Position numbers and translations under genes: made by a program
Notes under the pieces: generated by a model
Databases searched by the model: none
What the model saw: only the letters and a program-made list of their open reading frames with translations
Told to the model about the DNA's origin: nothing
Shown here: positions 45,982 to 53,713 of the stretch, piece after piece
Position numbering within the stretch: the stretch's first letter is position 1
How the letters are laid out: each line of letters begins with the position of its first letter
DNA from: Marinomonas flavescens
Lineage (GTDB): Bacteria > Pseudomonadota > Gammaproteobacteria > Pseudomonadales > Marinomonadaceae
DNA: 64,000 nucleotides
Assembly: GCF_004352835.1 (NCBI RefSeq)
Contig: NZ_SJSB01000008.1
Coordinates: forward strand, 62,001 to 126,000
Direction of reading: 5' to 3'

Positions 45982-46263
45982 ATGAATACTTTTACTAAAA
46001 GCGCACTGACTTTACTAGCCGCTACATCAATCTCTTCTGTTGCACTTGCTGCACCAGGTGATGCAACTTACGGTGATATTTACCGAGCTCAAACTAATAT
46101 TAATGTATTAACGTCTCAAATTGAAAGTTTAGGTCATAATGTAAATACAAGTGTTGATGTTAATGCAGCCATTGCTCCTTCTGCTAAAGCAGCGGCATTA
46201 AATGCTAAAGTGAGCGATTTAAGATTACAACTGAGTGCTCTACAAACTCAACGCGCTGAATAA
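45982..46263 (+). CDS. Small secreted helical protein, type A, copy 4
   Basis: 93 residues with the same protein sequence as copies 3 and 5 and silent differences only (for example CTAGCC for CTAGCG in the signal peptide codons). It heads an A-B pair and has AAGGTG before the ATG. Confidence 0.87.
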   Translation: MNTFTKSALTLLAATSISSVALAAPGDATYGDIYRAQTNINVLTSQIESLGHNVNTSVDVNAAIAPSAKAAALNAKVSDLRLQLSALQTQRAE

Positions 46264-46329
46264 GTTATTAAGACTAATTAATTACACAATTTAATTGACA
46301 TATAAACAAGATGTTAATGGAGATACATT

Positions 46330-46611
46330 ATGAACATTTTTACTAAAAGTGCACTGATTTTACTAGCGGCTTCTTCAATGGCAACAACTGCTTTTGCAGC
46401 ACAAGGTGATGGGACTTACGGCAGTATTTCTCGTTCAGAGTCTCAAATCAACACTCTGACATCACAAATTGAACATCTAGGACAAAGCGTTGATGCTGGC
46501 GCTGACGTTAATGCCGCTCTTAGTCCAACAGCTAAAGCAGCAGCGTTAAATGCTAAAGTGGGTGATTTAAGATTGCAACTGAGTGCTTTACAAGCTCAAC
46601 GTTCTGAGTAA
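46330..46611 (+). CDS. Small secreted helical protein, type B, copy 3
   Basis: 93 residues, B type with Gly in the C-terminal helix, like copy 1, and one private change (SVDAGAD). The alternating Gly/Ser state among B copies follows the alternation of spacer subtypes. Confidence 0.87.
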   Translation: MNIFTKSALILLAASSMATTAFAAQGDGTYGSISRSESQINTLTSQIEHLGQSVDAGADVNAALSPTAKAAALNAKVGDLRLQLSALQAQRSE

Positions 46612-46633
46612 TCTCTGAATATGAGTAATCGAT

Positions 46634-46665
46634 AAAAGACCAAATTTAATTTGGTCTTTTTTTTT
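46634..46665 (+). terminator. Array terminator, copy 4
   Basis: AAAAGACCAAATT / AATTTGGTCTTTT hairpin with nine or more T, perfect stem as in copy 1. Confidence 0.9.
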
Positions 46666-47198
46666 GCTCCAAATTCTTATATAGCTCCCAGCTCTTAGAT
46701 AACCCTCAGCTCTGAAATTACCCCATCTTAGAATAACTTTGTTTAACTTCTCTTAATCCAGGCAATTGGCAACGATCAATTCAAACCCCTTATCTCTTGA
46801 TTCAACTGGTTGCCCATAAATAAAGAAGACTCTATGTGTTACGGCTCTGAGAAGCGTCTCCGCCTGTTTGTCGTCGTTATTTAATTTTAGCTAAGTCTTG
46901 CTGTGTCTCTTCTATAGATAGTGCTGATATTGCCCCACATGAAACCTTAATCTCGATCGTTTTATTTTTTGAAGAGTGGGTTTTTCAGTGGACATTCAAG
47001 TTAATTGATCTGTTAGGTTTAGTTATGTATACAGATCATCTTAATTCTCCCTTTTTTGCATTTATATTTGAAAAGTTGGATGTAAAGAGATACCGCTCTT
47101 TGGTATCTATTTATTTTTATTTTAAGTGTTATTATTTAAAACATAGAAACAAGGCAGACAAAACGTCAGCCATGAATATTATTTTAAGGTGATTAATT
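46666..47198. repeat. Array spacer 4
   Basis: Its first half is the spacer-2 subtype (GACTCTATGTGTTACGGCTC) and its second half is the spacer-3 subtype (TTTTTGAAGAGTGGG), so it is a mosaic. The upstream element is at 47059-47090. No gene supported. Confidence 0.6.
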
Positions 47199-47480
47199 AT
47201 GAATACTTTTACTAAAAGCGCACTGACTTTACTAGCCGCTACATCAATCTCTTCTGTTGCACTTGCTGCACCAGGTGATGCAACTTACGGTGATATTTAC
47301 CGAGCTCAAACTAATATTAATGTATTAACGTCTCAAATTGAAAGCTTAGGTCATAATGTAAATACAAGTGTTGATGTTAATGCGGCCATTGCTCCTTCTG
47401 CTAAAGCAGCGGCATTAAATGCTAAAGTGAGCGATTTAAGATTACAACTGAGTGCTCTACAAACTCAACGCGCTGAATAA
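47199..47480 (+). CDS. Small secreted helical protein, type A, copy 5
   Basis: 93 residues, same protein as copies 3 and 4. Signal peptide, then an Ala/Asn/Gln-rich mature chain with two probable amphipathic helices. It heads the last complete A-B pair. Confidence 0.87.
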   Translation: MNTFTKSALTLLAATSISSVALAAPGDATYGDIYRAQTNINVLTSQIESLGHNVNTSVDVNAAIAPSAKAAALNAKVSDLRLQLSALQTQRAE

Positions 47481-47546
47481 GTCATTAAGACTAATTAATC
47501 ACACAATTTAATTGACATATAAACAAGATGTTAATGGAGATACATT

Positions 47547-47828
47547 ATGAACATTTTTACTAAAAGTGCACTGATTTTACTAGCGGCTTCTTCAATGGCA
47601 ACAACTGCTTTTGCGGCACAAGGTGATGGGACTTACGGCAGTATTTCTCGTTCAGAGTCTCAAATCAACACTCTGACATCACAAATTGAACATCTAGGAC
47701 AAAGCGTTGATACTGGCGCTGACGTTAATTCCGCTCTTAGTCCAACAGCTAAAGCAGCAGCATTAAATGCCAAAGTGAGCGATTTAAGATTGCAACTGAG
47801 CGCTTTACAAGCTCAACGCTCTGAGTAA
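47547..47828 (+). CDS. Small secreted helical protein, type B, copy 4
   Basis: 93 residues, B type with Ser in the C-terminal helix as in copy 2, and one private change (ADVNSAL for ADVNAAL). Final B copy of the array. Confidence 0.87.
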   Translation: MNIFTKSALILLAASSMATTAFAAQGDGTYGSISRSESQINTLTSQIEHLGQSVDTGADVNSALSPTAKAAALNAKVSDLRLQLSALQAQRSE

Positions 47829-47850
47829 TCTCTGAATATGAGTTATCGAT

Positions 47851-47881
47851 AAAAGGCCAAATTTAATTTGGTCTTTTTTTT
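47851..47881 (+). terminator. Array terminator, copy 5
   Basis: Same hairpin with the AAAAGGCC left arm, as in copies 2 and 3, plus T-run. Confidence 0.88.
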
Positions 47882-48388
47882 GCTTCAAATTCTTATATAG
47901 CCCTCAGTTCTTTAGATAACCCTCAGCTATGAAATTACCCCATCTTAGAATAACTTTGTTTAACTCCACTTAATCCAGATAATCGGCAACGATCAATTCA
48001 AACCCCTTATCTCTTGATTCAACTGGTTGTCCATAAATAAAGAAGGCTCTATGTATTTCGGCTCCGAGAAACGTCTCGCCTGTTTGTCGTCGTTATTTAA
48101 TTTTAGCTCTGTCTCTTCTATAGATGGTGCTGATATTGCCCCACATGAAACCTTACTCTTTATAGTTATAGTTTCAGGAGAGTATTGTTGCTAATTTATC
48201 GGTTAGGTTTAGTTATGTATACAGGGAGTCTTAATTCTCACTTTTTTGCATTTATATTTGAAAGGTTGGATGTAAAGAGATACCGCTCTTTGGTATCTAT
48301 TTATTTTTATTTTAAGTGTTATTATTTAAAACATAGAAACAAGGCAGACAAAACGTCAGCCATAAATATTATTTTAAGGTGATTAATT
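47882..48388. repeat. Array spacer 5
   Basis: First half is the spacer-3 subtype and second half resembles spacer 1 (TTTATAGTTATAGTTTCAGG). The upstream element is at 48249-48280 with one change (AAGG for AAAAG). No gene supported. Confidence 0.6.
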
Positions 48389-48670
48389 ATGAATACTTTT
48401 ACTAAAAGCGCACTGACTTTACTAGCGGCTACATCAATCTCTTCTGTTGCACTTGCTGCACCAGGTGATGCAACTTACGGTGATATTTACCGAGCTCAAA
48501 ATAATATCCACAATTTGACATCTCAAATTGAAAGTTTAGGCCATAATGTAAATACAAGTGTTGATGTTAATGCGGCCATTGCTCCTTCTGCTAAAGCAGC
48601 GGCATTAAATGCTAAAGTGAGCGATTTAAGATTACAACTGAGTGCTCTACAAACTCAACGCGCTGAATAA
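48389..48670 (+). CDS. Small secreted helical protein, type A, copy 6
   Basis: 93 residues, A type, with NNIHNLTSQI in place of NINVLTSQI, closer there to the fusion gene. It is not followed by a B gene but by a different terminator and the divergent Cys-containing relative. It therefore marks the right edge of the array. Confidence 0.87.
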   Translation: MNTFTKSALTLLAATSISSVALAAPGDATYGDIYRAQNNIHNLTSQIESLGHNVNTSVDVNAAIAPSAKAAALNAKVSDLRLQLSALQTQRAE

Positions 48671-48696
48671 AATATTCATATTGTTTTATTAAAGAC

Positions 48697-48724
48697 AGGT
48701 CAAAAATAGTTTTGACCTTTTTTA
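48697..48724 (+). terminator. Terminator at the right edge of the array
   Basis: AGGTCAAAA / TTTTGACCT stem with a 4-base loop and TTTTTT. Different in sequence from the array terminators. Confidence 0.9.
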
Positions 48725-48755
48725 ATGAAAATTAGATAAAACCTTGAGGCATTTT

Positions 48756-49034
48756 ATGCATATTAAAACGGTTGTATTACTGATGTTTGCCTTAGTTATA
48801 AGCGCTAAGTCGTATGCTTCGGATTGTGTGAAATGCAATGAGGGGCTAATTAAAGATCGTGCTCAGCTAGAGCAGTTGGTTACAAAGTTAAAAAGTTTTG
48901 GTGTTCATGCTGATACTAGCGTAATGCATGGTTCAGATTCCTCTCGATTAGAAGAGCATGCTGTATTAGAAGCAAAGATTGTTCACTTTCAAAAGCAATT
49001 ACACGAATTAGTGAAAGGTCCTCACCACCAATGA
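48756..49034 (+). CDS. Small secreted CxxC protein, distant array paralog
   Basis: 92 residues with a signal peptide (about 1-20, ending SYA before SDC). The mature part has a CVKC motif at its N-terminus. The rest keeps the array layout: RAQLEQLVTKLKSFG, ADTS, then LEAKIVHFQKQLHEL, parallel to RAQ, SQIESLG, NTS and LNAKVSDLRLQLSAL of the A type. I chose the ATG at 48756, with TTGAGG upstream; an upstream TTG would add four residues. The CxxC could bind a metal or haem, or form a disulfide. No family recognised. Confidence 0.75.
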   Translation: MHIKTVVLLMFALVISAKSYASDCVKCNEGLIKDRAQLEQLVTKLKSFGVHADTSVMHGSDSSRLEEHAVLEAKIVHFQKQLHELVKGPHHQ

Positions 49035-49041
49035 GGTTGCT

Positions 49042-50454
49042 CTAGTTATCTTTTATATCCGCTTCTTTTTCTGCTTCATGAACCCTATCAAAGTATTGCT
49101 GAGTTTGGTTTACAAACTCTGAGTCTTGTTTAGAAACATCTCGCTCTGCTCGTTTTAATAATCTTTCAGCTGATTTATCTTTTCCTTGGCTAAATTCCAA
49201 TTTTGCTTTGTAGTTAAGTGCCAATGGAATGTTTTGAATACCTTGGTAAAAATCCATTTTGGCATGCCAAATTAGTTTGTTTTCATATAAATAGGGTTGT
49301 TGATTCTCCTGTGGCTTAGTCTTTGTTAATTCGGAATAAAGTGTCGAAAATATAATGTCCCTAGGTGCTAGATCTAGTATAGAGGTTGTGACAGCTAATG
49401 ATTTGCTTGTTTGATTGTCTGCTTTCAGTGTTAAAGCAAGTAAGTAATTGGTAAAACGATTTTTTTGCGTTAACTTATTTAAATAGGTTAATGCTTTGTC
49501 AGGTGATTGATCTAGGTAGTATAAAAGGGCAAAAGCAAAGTTGCTTACGTCAGATTTTGGGATGGTTTGAGCTAAATACTGATAGGGATTATCAGCAAGC
49601 GTTGCTCGATAAGTGATAAGAGTTGCTCTAAAATAATCAAAATCACTGTTTTGTATATCTTCTAGAATACTTTTTTGTGGCTTTAATGAGAGTGAATCTG
49701 CCATGCGAGATTGAGGTAGTGGGTGGCTTGAAAGAAATTCCAATTGTGGGCGTCCATTTGAGGCTTTGGCCAGGGCGCTGAACAACTCTGTCATTCCTTG
49801 AGGGTTTAATCCTGCATCAACTAAGTATTGACGACCATTTCGATCTGCTTCTCGTTCTTGGCCTCGACTATAAGTGAGGGCGCCATTAACTTGATTTGCG
49901 ATACCGCCTAGCCAGAGTGCGGCACTTGCATCCGCGCCTGCGCCAGCTAACGCTGCTGCCAATCCAGCGCCAATAAGTAGTAAATTCTTGCTTAGCTCTT
50001 CATTAGAGTTCTGTGTTTGTCTTTCGTAATGATTCAAATCTAGATGCGATACTTCATGAGCGAGGAGCCCATATAGCATGTCTTGATTTGTTATCATCTC
50101 CATGATGTCTGAATAGATAAATAAATGATTTCCGGGTATGACAAAGGCATTTGCTTGAGCACTATTAAGTAATGTCATCTCGATCATTTTATTCTCAAGC
50201 GACGTTTGTGGAAGAATTTTAGATAATGCATCCTTTAAATAATCGTAGGCAGGAGGGAAGTCGATAACGGCGCCACTTCCGTTGAGCATTCTAAACCAGT
50301 GCTGCCCTACGACATAACTTGGGTTGGACAAAGATCTTTCGTCTTTGGTCGCTGATAGGTTTGGCAGTTCAGAATGGGCTGGGTTTGAAAATCCTATTGA
50401 AAAAACAACCAGTAAGAGAGTGAACTTAGTTGTAACACCTGAAAATAGTCTCAT
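49042..50454 (-). CDS. BepA/YfgC-like periplasmic metalloprotease
   Basis: A 470-residue M48 peptidase with a signal peptide (about 1-28). The zinc motif is HEVSH at 133-137, with Glu202 in QEREAD as third ligand. The SHPLPQSRMADS segment holds the His that gates the active site in E. coli BepA. A C-terminal TPR-like region (about 300-460) follows. BepA assists assembly and degradation of outer-membrane proteins such as LptD. Size and order match BepA (487 residues). It ends seven bases from the last array paralog, which converges on it. Confidence 0.85.
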   Translation of the reverse strand: MRLFSGVTTKFTLLLVVFSIGFSNPAHSELPNLSATKDERSLSNPSYVVGQHWFRMLNGSGAVIDFPPAYDYLKDALSKILPQTSLENKMIEMTLLNSAQANAFVIPGNHLFIYSDIMEMITNQDMLYGLLAHEVSHLDLNHYERQTQNSNEELSKNLLLIGAGLAAALAGAGADASAALWLGGIANQVNGALTYSRGQEREADRNGRQYLVDAGLNPQGMTELFSALAKASNGRPQLEFLSSHPLPQSRMADSLSLKPQKSILEDIQNSDFDYFRATLITYRATLADNPYQYLAQTIPKSDVSNFAFALLYYLDQSPDKALTYLNKLTQKNRFTNYLLALTLKADNQTSKSLAVTTSILDLAPRDIIFSTLYSELTKTKPQENQQPYLYENKLIWHAKMDFYQGIQNIPLALNYKAKLEFSQGKDKSAERLLKRAERDVSKQDSEFVNQTQQYFDRVHEAEKEADIKDN

Positions 50455-50457
50455 AAT

Positions 50458-50733
50458 ATGGAAAATGTACTCATCTTGGAGATGCGGGTGGCGGTTATGA
50501 ATGTTAGTGAGTATGACGTAATATTAGATGCAAGAGAAGATCGTTGTCCTATGCCTTTACTTAAAGCAAAAATGGCGTTGAGTAAAATGACGTCGGGTAA
50601 TTGCCTTTGCGTTACTACAGAAGATGTTGGGTCGTTAAAAGATATCCCGCATTATATTAATATTGTTGGGCATACCCTGCTTAAGCAGGAAGAGAATGAG
50701 GGTGTTTTTACCTTTGTTGTTCAAAAAAAATAA
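50458..50733 (+). CDS. TusA/SirA-like sulfur-carrier protein
   Basis: 91 residues as drawn, or 78 if the ATG at 50497 is used. The family core is LDAREDRCPMPLLKAKMAL with the sulfur-carrying Cys. The TusA fold usually begins near the second Met, and GGTGGCGG lies before it, so the shorter form is quite possible. It is divergent from the bepA-like gene across only three bases and 11 bases ahead of the AI-2E permease gene, a TusA-permease pairing that I have seen in related genomes. Confidence 0.8.
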   Translation: MENVLILEMRVAVMNVSEYDVILDAREDRCPMPLLKAKMALSKMTSGNCLCVTTEDVGSLKDIPHYINIVGHTLLKQEENEGVFTFVVQKK

Positions 50734-50744
50734 ACGGACACTAT

Positions 50745-51809
50745 ATGTTTAAGATCGTTGACTTGCTTATAAAGCGTTATTTTTCAAACGAAGAAGTGGT
50801 GGTGTTTTTGCTCTTGCTTGTTGCGACTCTTGTTGCTCTAGCATTTTGGGGGGGGATTTTAGCCCCTGTTATAATTGCCGTTGTGTTAGCGTTTTTGCTA
50901 CAGGGTCTAGTGGATCGTTTGCAGCGATTAGGTGTTGGTCATAAGACTTCCGTTTTTACTGTGTTTCTAAGTTTTTTGGTCTGCTGCTCGGTTTTTATTG
51001 GATTCATGGTGCCTATTATTTGGCAGCAATCGGTAAGGTTTGTAAATGATCTTCCTCGTATGATTACCGGCATTCAGGGCGGTATTGAGCACTTCGCTCA
51101 AGGGCATTCTGAGCTTGTAAGTCAAAGTGCGGTGGATGAAGTTGTCAGTACGTTAGCGGCGGAGTTTACTAATATTGGACAATGGTTGGTGTCTTACTCC
51201 ATTGCTAGTATTCCTTCATTGTTTTCATTACTTATTTACCTGGTGTTGGTTCCTTTGGTGATGTTCTTTTTGTTAAAAGATCAGAAACAAATTTTAAGTT
51301 ACCTAACATCGTGGTTGCCCAAAGAACGTAAAATGATGCGTAATATCGCGAGTGAGATGAACGATCAGATAGCCAATTATATTCGTGGCAAATTTATCGA
51401 AATGCTTGTCGTAGGTGTTGTTTCTTATGTTGTCTTTGCGGTAATGGGTTTGCGCTATGCGGAATTGCTAGCCTTGTTAGTAGGTTTGTCAGTACTGATT
51501 CCGTACATTGGTGCAGCAGCTGTTACGGTTCCTGTTGTGCTCGTCGCTTATTATCAATATGGCACCGGAAACGACTTTATTTATCTGGTTGTGGCGTATT
51601 TAGTGGTGCAGGGATTAGACGGTAATGTATTAGTGCCTCTACTTTTCTCAGAGGCAGTCAATTTACACCCAGTTGCTATTATTGTTGCCGTATTGTTTTT
51701 TGGAGGGATTTGGGGATTCTGGGGGATATTTTTTGCGATTCCATTGGCAACATTGGTAAAAGCCATTATTAATGCCTGGCCTCGCCAAGACCAACTACCT
51801 ATATTGTAG
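50745..51809 (+). CDS. AI-2E/PerM-family membrane permease
   Basis: A 354-residue integral membrane protein with about seven or eight hydrophobic helices. Two lie at the start (about 20-55), one at about 65-85, and a group from about 155 to 345. The C-terminal half has QGLDGNVLVPLLFSEAVNLHP and GGIWGFWGIFFAIPLATLVKA, standard for the family. Family members have been linked to AI-2 export or ion/proton antiport, so the substrate is open. It follows a TusA-like gene closely and ends at a strong terminator. Confidence 0.87.
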   Translation: MFKIVDLLIKRYFSNEEVVVFLLLLVATLVALAFWGGILAPVIIAVVLAFLLQGLVDRLQRLGVGHKTSVFTVFLSFLVCCSVFIGFMVPIIWQQSVRFVNDLPRMITGIQGGIEHFAQGHSELVSQSAVDEVVSTLAAEFTNIGQWLVSYSIASIPSLFSLLIYLVLVPLVMFFLLKDQKQILSYLTSWLPKERKMMRNIASEMNDQIANYIRGKFIEMLVVGVVSYVVFAVMGLRYAELLALLVGLSVLIPYIGAAAVTVPVVLVAYYQYGTGNDFIYLVVAYLVVQGLDGNVLVPLLFSEAVNLHPVAIIVAVLFFGGIWGFWGIFFAIPLATLVKAIINAWPRQDQLPIL

Positions 51810-51830
51810 CCATGCACAGCGTTGTTTTAG

Positions 51831-51866
51831 AAAAAAGGCCTTAGTCAATGACTAGGGCCTTTTTGT
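51831..51866. terminator. Bidirectional terminator between the permease and alpha-glucosidase genes
   Basis: AAAAAGGCCTTAGT and ACTAGGGCCTTTTT pair with one bulge. T-runs at both ends suit the two convergent genes. Confidence 0.9.
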
Positions 51867-51901
51867 TTTTATTGCCAGAGTGTGTTGTCTTGAGTCTTTA
51901 T

Positions 51902-53527
51902 TTATCGCGTGACTATGGCTAATAATACGCTACAAGCAGGTAAAACAATTTGTTGATCTTTAATGTAACCAGTTGGAAGTGCTTCTGGAAGCGTTAAAGG
52001 TGACAGAGCTAAATCTGTCGACAAAATTTTAGTCTGCTCTGCGGTGTTGATCGCAATATAAAGAGATTGTCCTTCGTAAGTTCGTATAAATGAAAGTGTT
52101 GTTTCATCATCGTACACAAATTCTATATTGCCGTGAATCAGCTCTGGATGAGTACGACGCAGATGCAAGAAGTCACGATATGCATGCAGTACAGAAGATC
52201 GGTCGCCTTCTTGTTCAGATACGGCCAATGGTAAATGGTGCTCATTGACGGGTAACCAAGTTTTTGTGGATTGAGAAAAGCCACCAGATTCTGTGTTGCT
52301 CCAAGGCATCGGTGTCCGACAGCCGTCGCGCCCCTTAAAATCTGGCCAAAAGTTAATACCATAGGGATCTACAAGCTGATCATATTCTAGTTCCGCCTCT
52401 GGTAAGCCAAGCTCTTCGCCTTGATACAAGCAAATACTTCCCCGCAAAGAGAGCAGCATGATCATGAAAACCTTACTTTTATTGGCCGAACTGTGATCGC
52501 CACCCCAACGAGTAGCGACGCGTTCAACATCATGATTGCCTATCGACCAACAGGGCCAGCCGTCACCAAGTCCTGCTTCGATCGTTTCCATCGTATGGCG
52601 TATGTGTTGCATGGAAGAATCATGGGTTAATAGGTCGAAGGAGTAACACATGTGTAACTTGTCGTTGCCTTGGGTGTATTCTGCCATTGTTTTTAATGAA
52701 AAATCACAACCAATTTCACCCACAGTGGTTGTATTTGGATACTGGTTTAATAAGGTGCGCAGCCGTTGCAAGAAAGCAATGTTTTCAGGTTGTGATTTAT
52801 CATAAAGATGTTGTTGGTAGGCATAAGGATTATCTAACCTAACGCCAATGCTACCTTCTACAATGACTTCTTTTGCTGGGTTGTCTTTTAACTCTATATC
52901 GTGGAAAAAGTAATTGGCGGTATCCAGCCGGAAACCATCTACGCCGCGTTTCAGCCAGAAATCAACTGTACCTAATATAGCATCGACAACCGCAGGGTTG
53001 TGGAAATTTAAGTCCGGCTGACTGGCTAAGAAGTTATGAAGATAATATTGCCTACGAGTGCTATCCCATTGCCAAGCAGGGCCGCCAAAAACAGATAGCC
53101 AATTGTTAGGTGCGGTACCATCAGGTTTAGCATCTGCCCAAATATACCAATCGGCTTTGTCATTCTCGTGACTTTTTCGAGACTCTTCAAACCAAGGGTG
53201 TTTGTCTGAGGTATGGTTTAGAACTTGGTCGATAACAACCTTAAGTCCATGATTGTGTGCCTTATCAATTAGAGCGTCAAAATCGCTAATGGTGCCAAAA
53301 ATAGGATCGACGTCGCAATAATTTGAGACATCATAACCAAAATCTTTCATGGGAGAGGTGAAAAATGGCGACAGCCAAATCGCATCAACACCCAGAGAGG
53401 AAATATAATCAATTTTGTCTATTACTCCGGGTAAATCACCAACCCCATCGTTATTCGCATCATAAAAACTGCGGGGATAGACTTGGTAAATTACCGCACC
53501 ACGCCACCAATTTTGATTGTTTTCCAT
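51902..53527 (-). CDS. Alpha-glucosidase, glycoside hydrolase family 13
   Basis: A 541-residue cytoplasmic GH13 enzyme. Region I is VIDQVLNHTSD. The nucleophile is Asp202 (GFRLDTANY), the acid/base is Glu271 (TVGEIGCD), and the third acid is Asp333 (IGNHDVER). There is no signal peptide. The pattern fits alpha-glucosidases of the oligo-1,6-glucosidase/GH13_23 type acting on maltose or sucrose-like sugars. It is divergent from an MFS transporter gene with inverted repeats between them, suggesting a small sugar-use unit. Confidence 0.87.
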   Translation of the reverse strand: MENNQNWWRGAVIYQVYPRSFYDANNDGVGDLPGVIDKIDYISSLGVDAIWLSPFFTSPMKDFGYDVSNYCDVDPIFGTISDFDALIDKAHNHGLKVVIDQVLNHTSDKHPWFEESRKSHENDKADWYIWADAKPDGTAPNNWLSVFGGPAWQWDSTRRQYYLHNFLASQPDLNFHNPAVVDAILGTVDFWLKRGVDGFRLDTANYFFHDIELKDNPAKEVIVEGSIGVRLDNPYAYQQHLYDKSQPENIAFLQRLRTLLNQYPNTTTVGEIGCDFSLKTMAEYTQGNDKLHMCYSFDLLTHDSSMQHIRHTMETIEAGLGDGWPCWSIGNHDVERVATRWGGDHSSANKSKVFMIMLLSLRGSICLYQGEELGLPEAELEYDQLVDPYGINFWPDFKGRDGCRTPMPWSNTESGGFSQSTKTWLPVNEHHLPLAVSEQEGDRSSVLHAYRDFLHLRRTHPELIHGNIEFVYDDETTLSFIRTYEGQSLYIAINTAEQTKILSTDLALSPLTLPEALPTGYIKDQQIVLPACSVLLAIVTR

Positions 53528-53548
53528 ATTGACCTCGTTAAAGCTAAA

Positions 53549-53562
53549 GCTAGCTGGCTAGC
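53549..53562. promoter_or_regulatory. GCTAGCTGGCTAGC inverted repeat
   Basis: Two GCTAGC hexamers around TG, about 22 bases upstream of the alpha-glucosidase start. It may be an operator. Confidence 0.35.
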
Positions 53563-53591
53563 TAAATAATATGATGGTACATTCTCACTTT

Positions 53592-53620
53592 GATACAATA
53601 TATTATGAACTTGTTGTATC
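53592..53620. promoter_or_regulatory. GATACAA-N15-TTGTATC inverted repeat
   Basis: Perfect 7-base arms separated by 15 bases midway between the divergent alpha-glucosidase and MFS genes. It is placed where a shared repressor or activator would bind. No regulator gene for sugars is adjacent. Confidence 0.4.
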
Positions 53621-53713
53621 TAAATAAGATAACTTTATTTATCACATCCTTTATTAATTATTAAACTTTGCTCTACTGTTAGCCATAGAGGAAAGTATCG
53701 CGTTGGAATTTTT

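Larger units (their letters stand above)
42541..48690 (+). repeat. Tandem array of about 1.2-kb A-B gene units
   Basis: A-type starts lie at 42704, 43564, 44776, 45982, 47199 and 48389, giving steps of 860, 1212, 1206, 1217 and 1190 bases. Each full unit holds an upstream region with a shared element, an A gene, a 66-base gap, a B gene and a terminator. Units are nearly identical, so duplication is recent or they are being homogenised. The first step is short because one A-B pair has collapsed into a fusion. The last A has no B partner. Confidence 0.95.

Noticed and set aside
43360..48382. Open frames of 55-123 codons in the array spacers that end at each A-gene ribosome binding site (for example 43360-43557, 44503-44769, 45604-45975, 48185-48382)
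   Set aside because: They share the same end because the spacers are copies. Starts vary from copy to copy, no Shine-Dalgarno precedes them, and the frame runs through the conserved upstream element. More likely leader DNA than genes, though translational coupling is not excluded.
42541..48690. CRISPR or integron cassette array
   Set aside because: Repeat units are 1.2 kb with coding genes and terminators; there are no short spaced repeats, and the cassettes are homologous copies rather than different genes.
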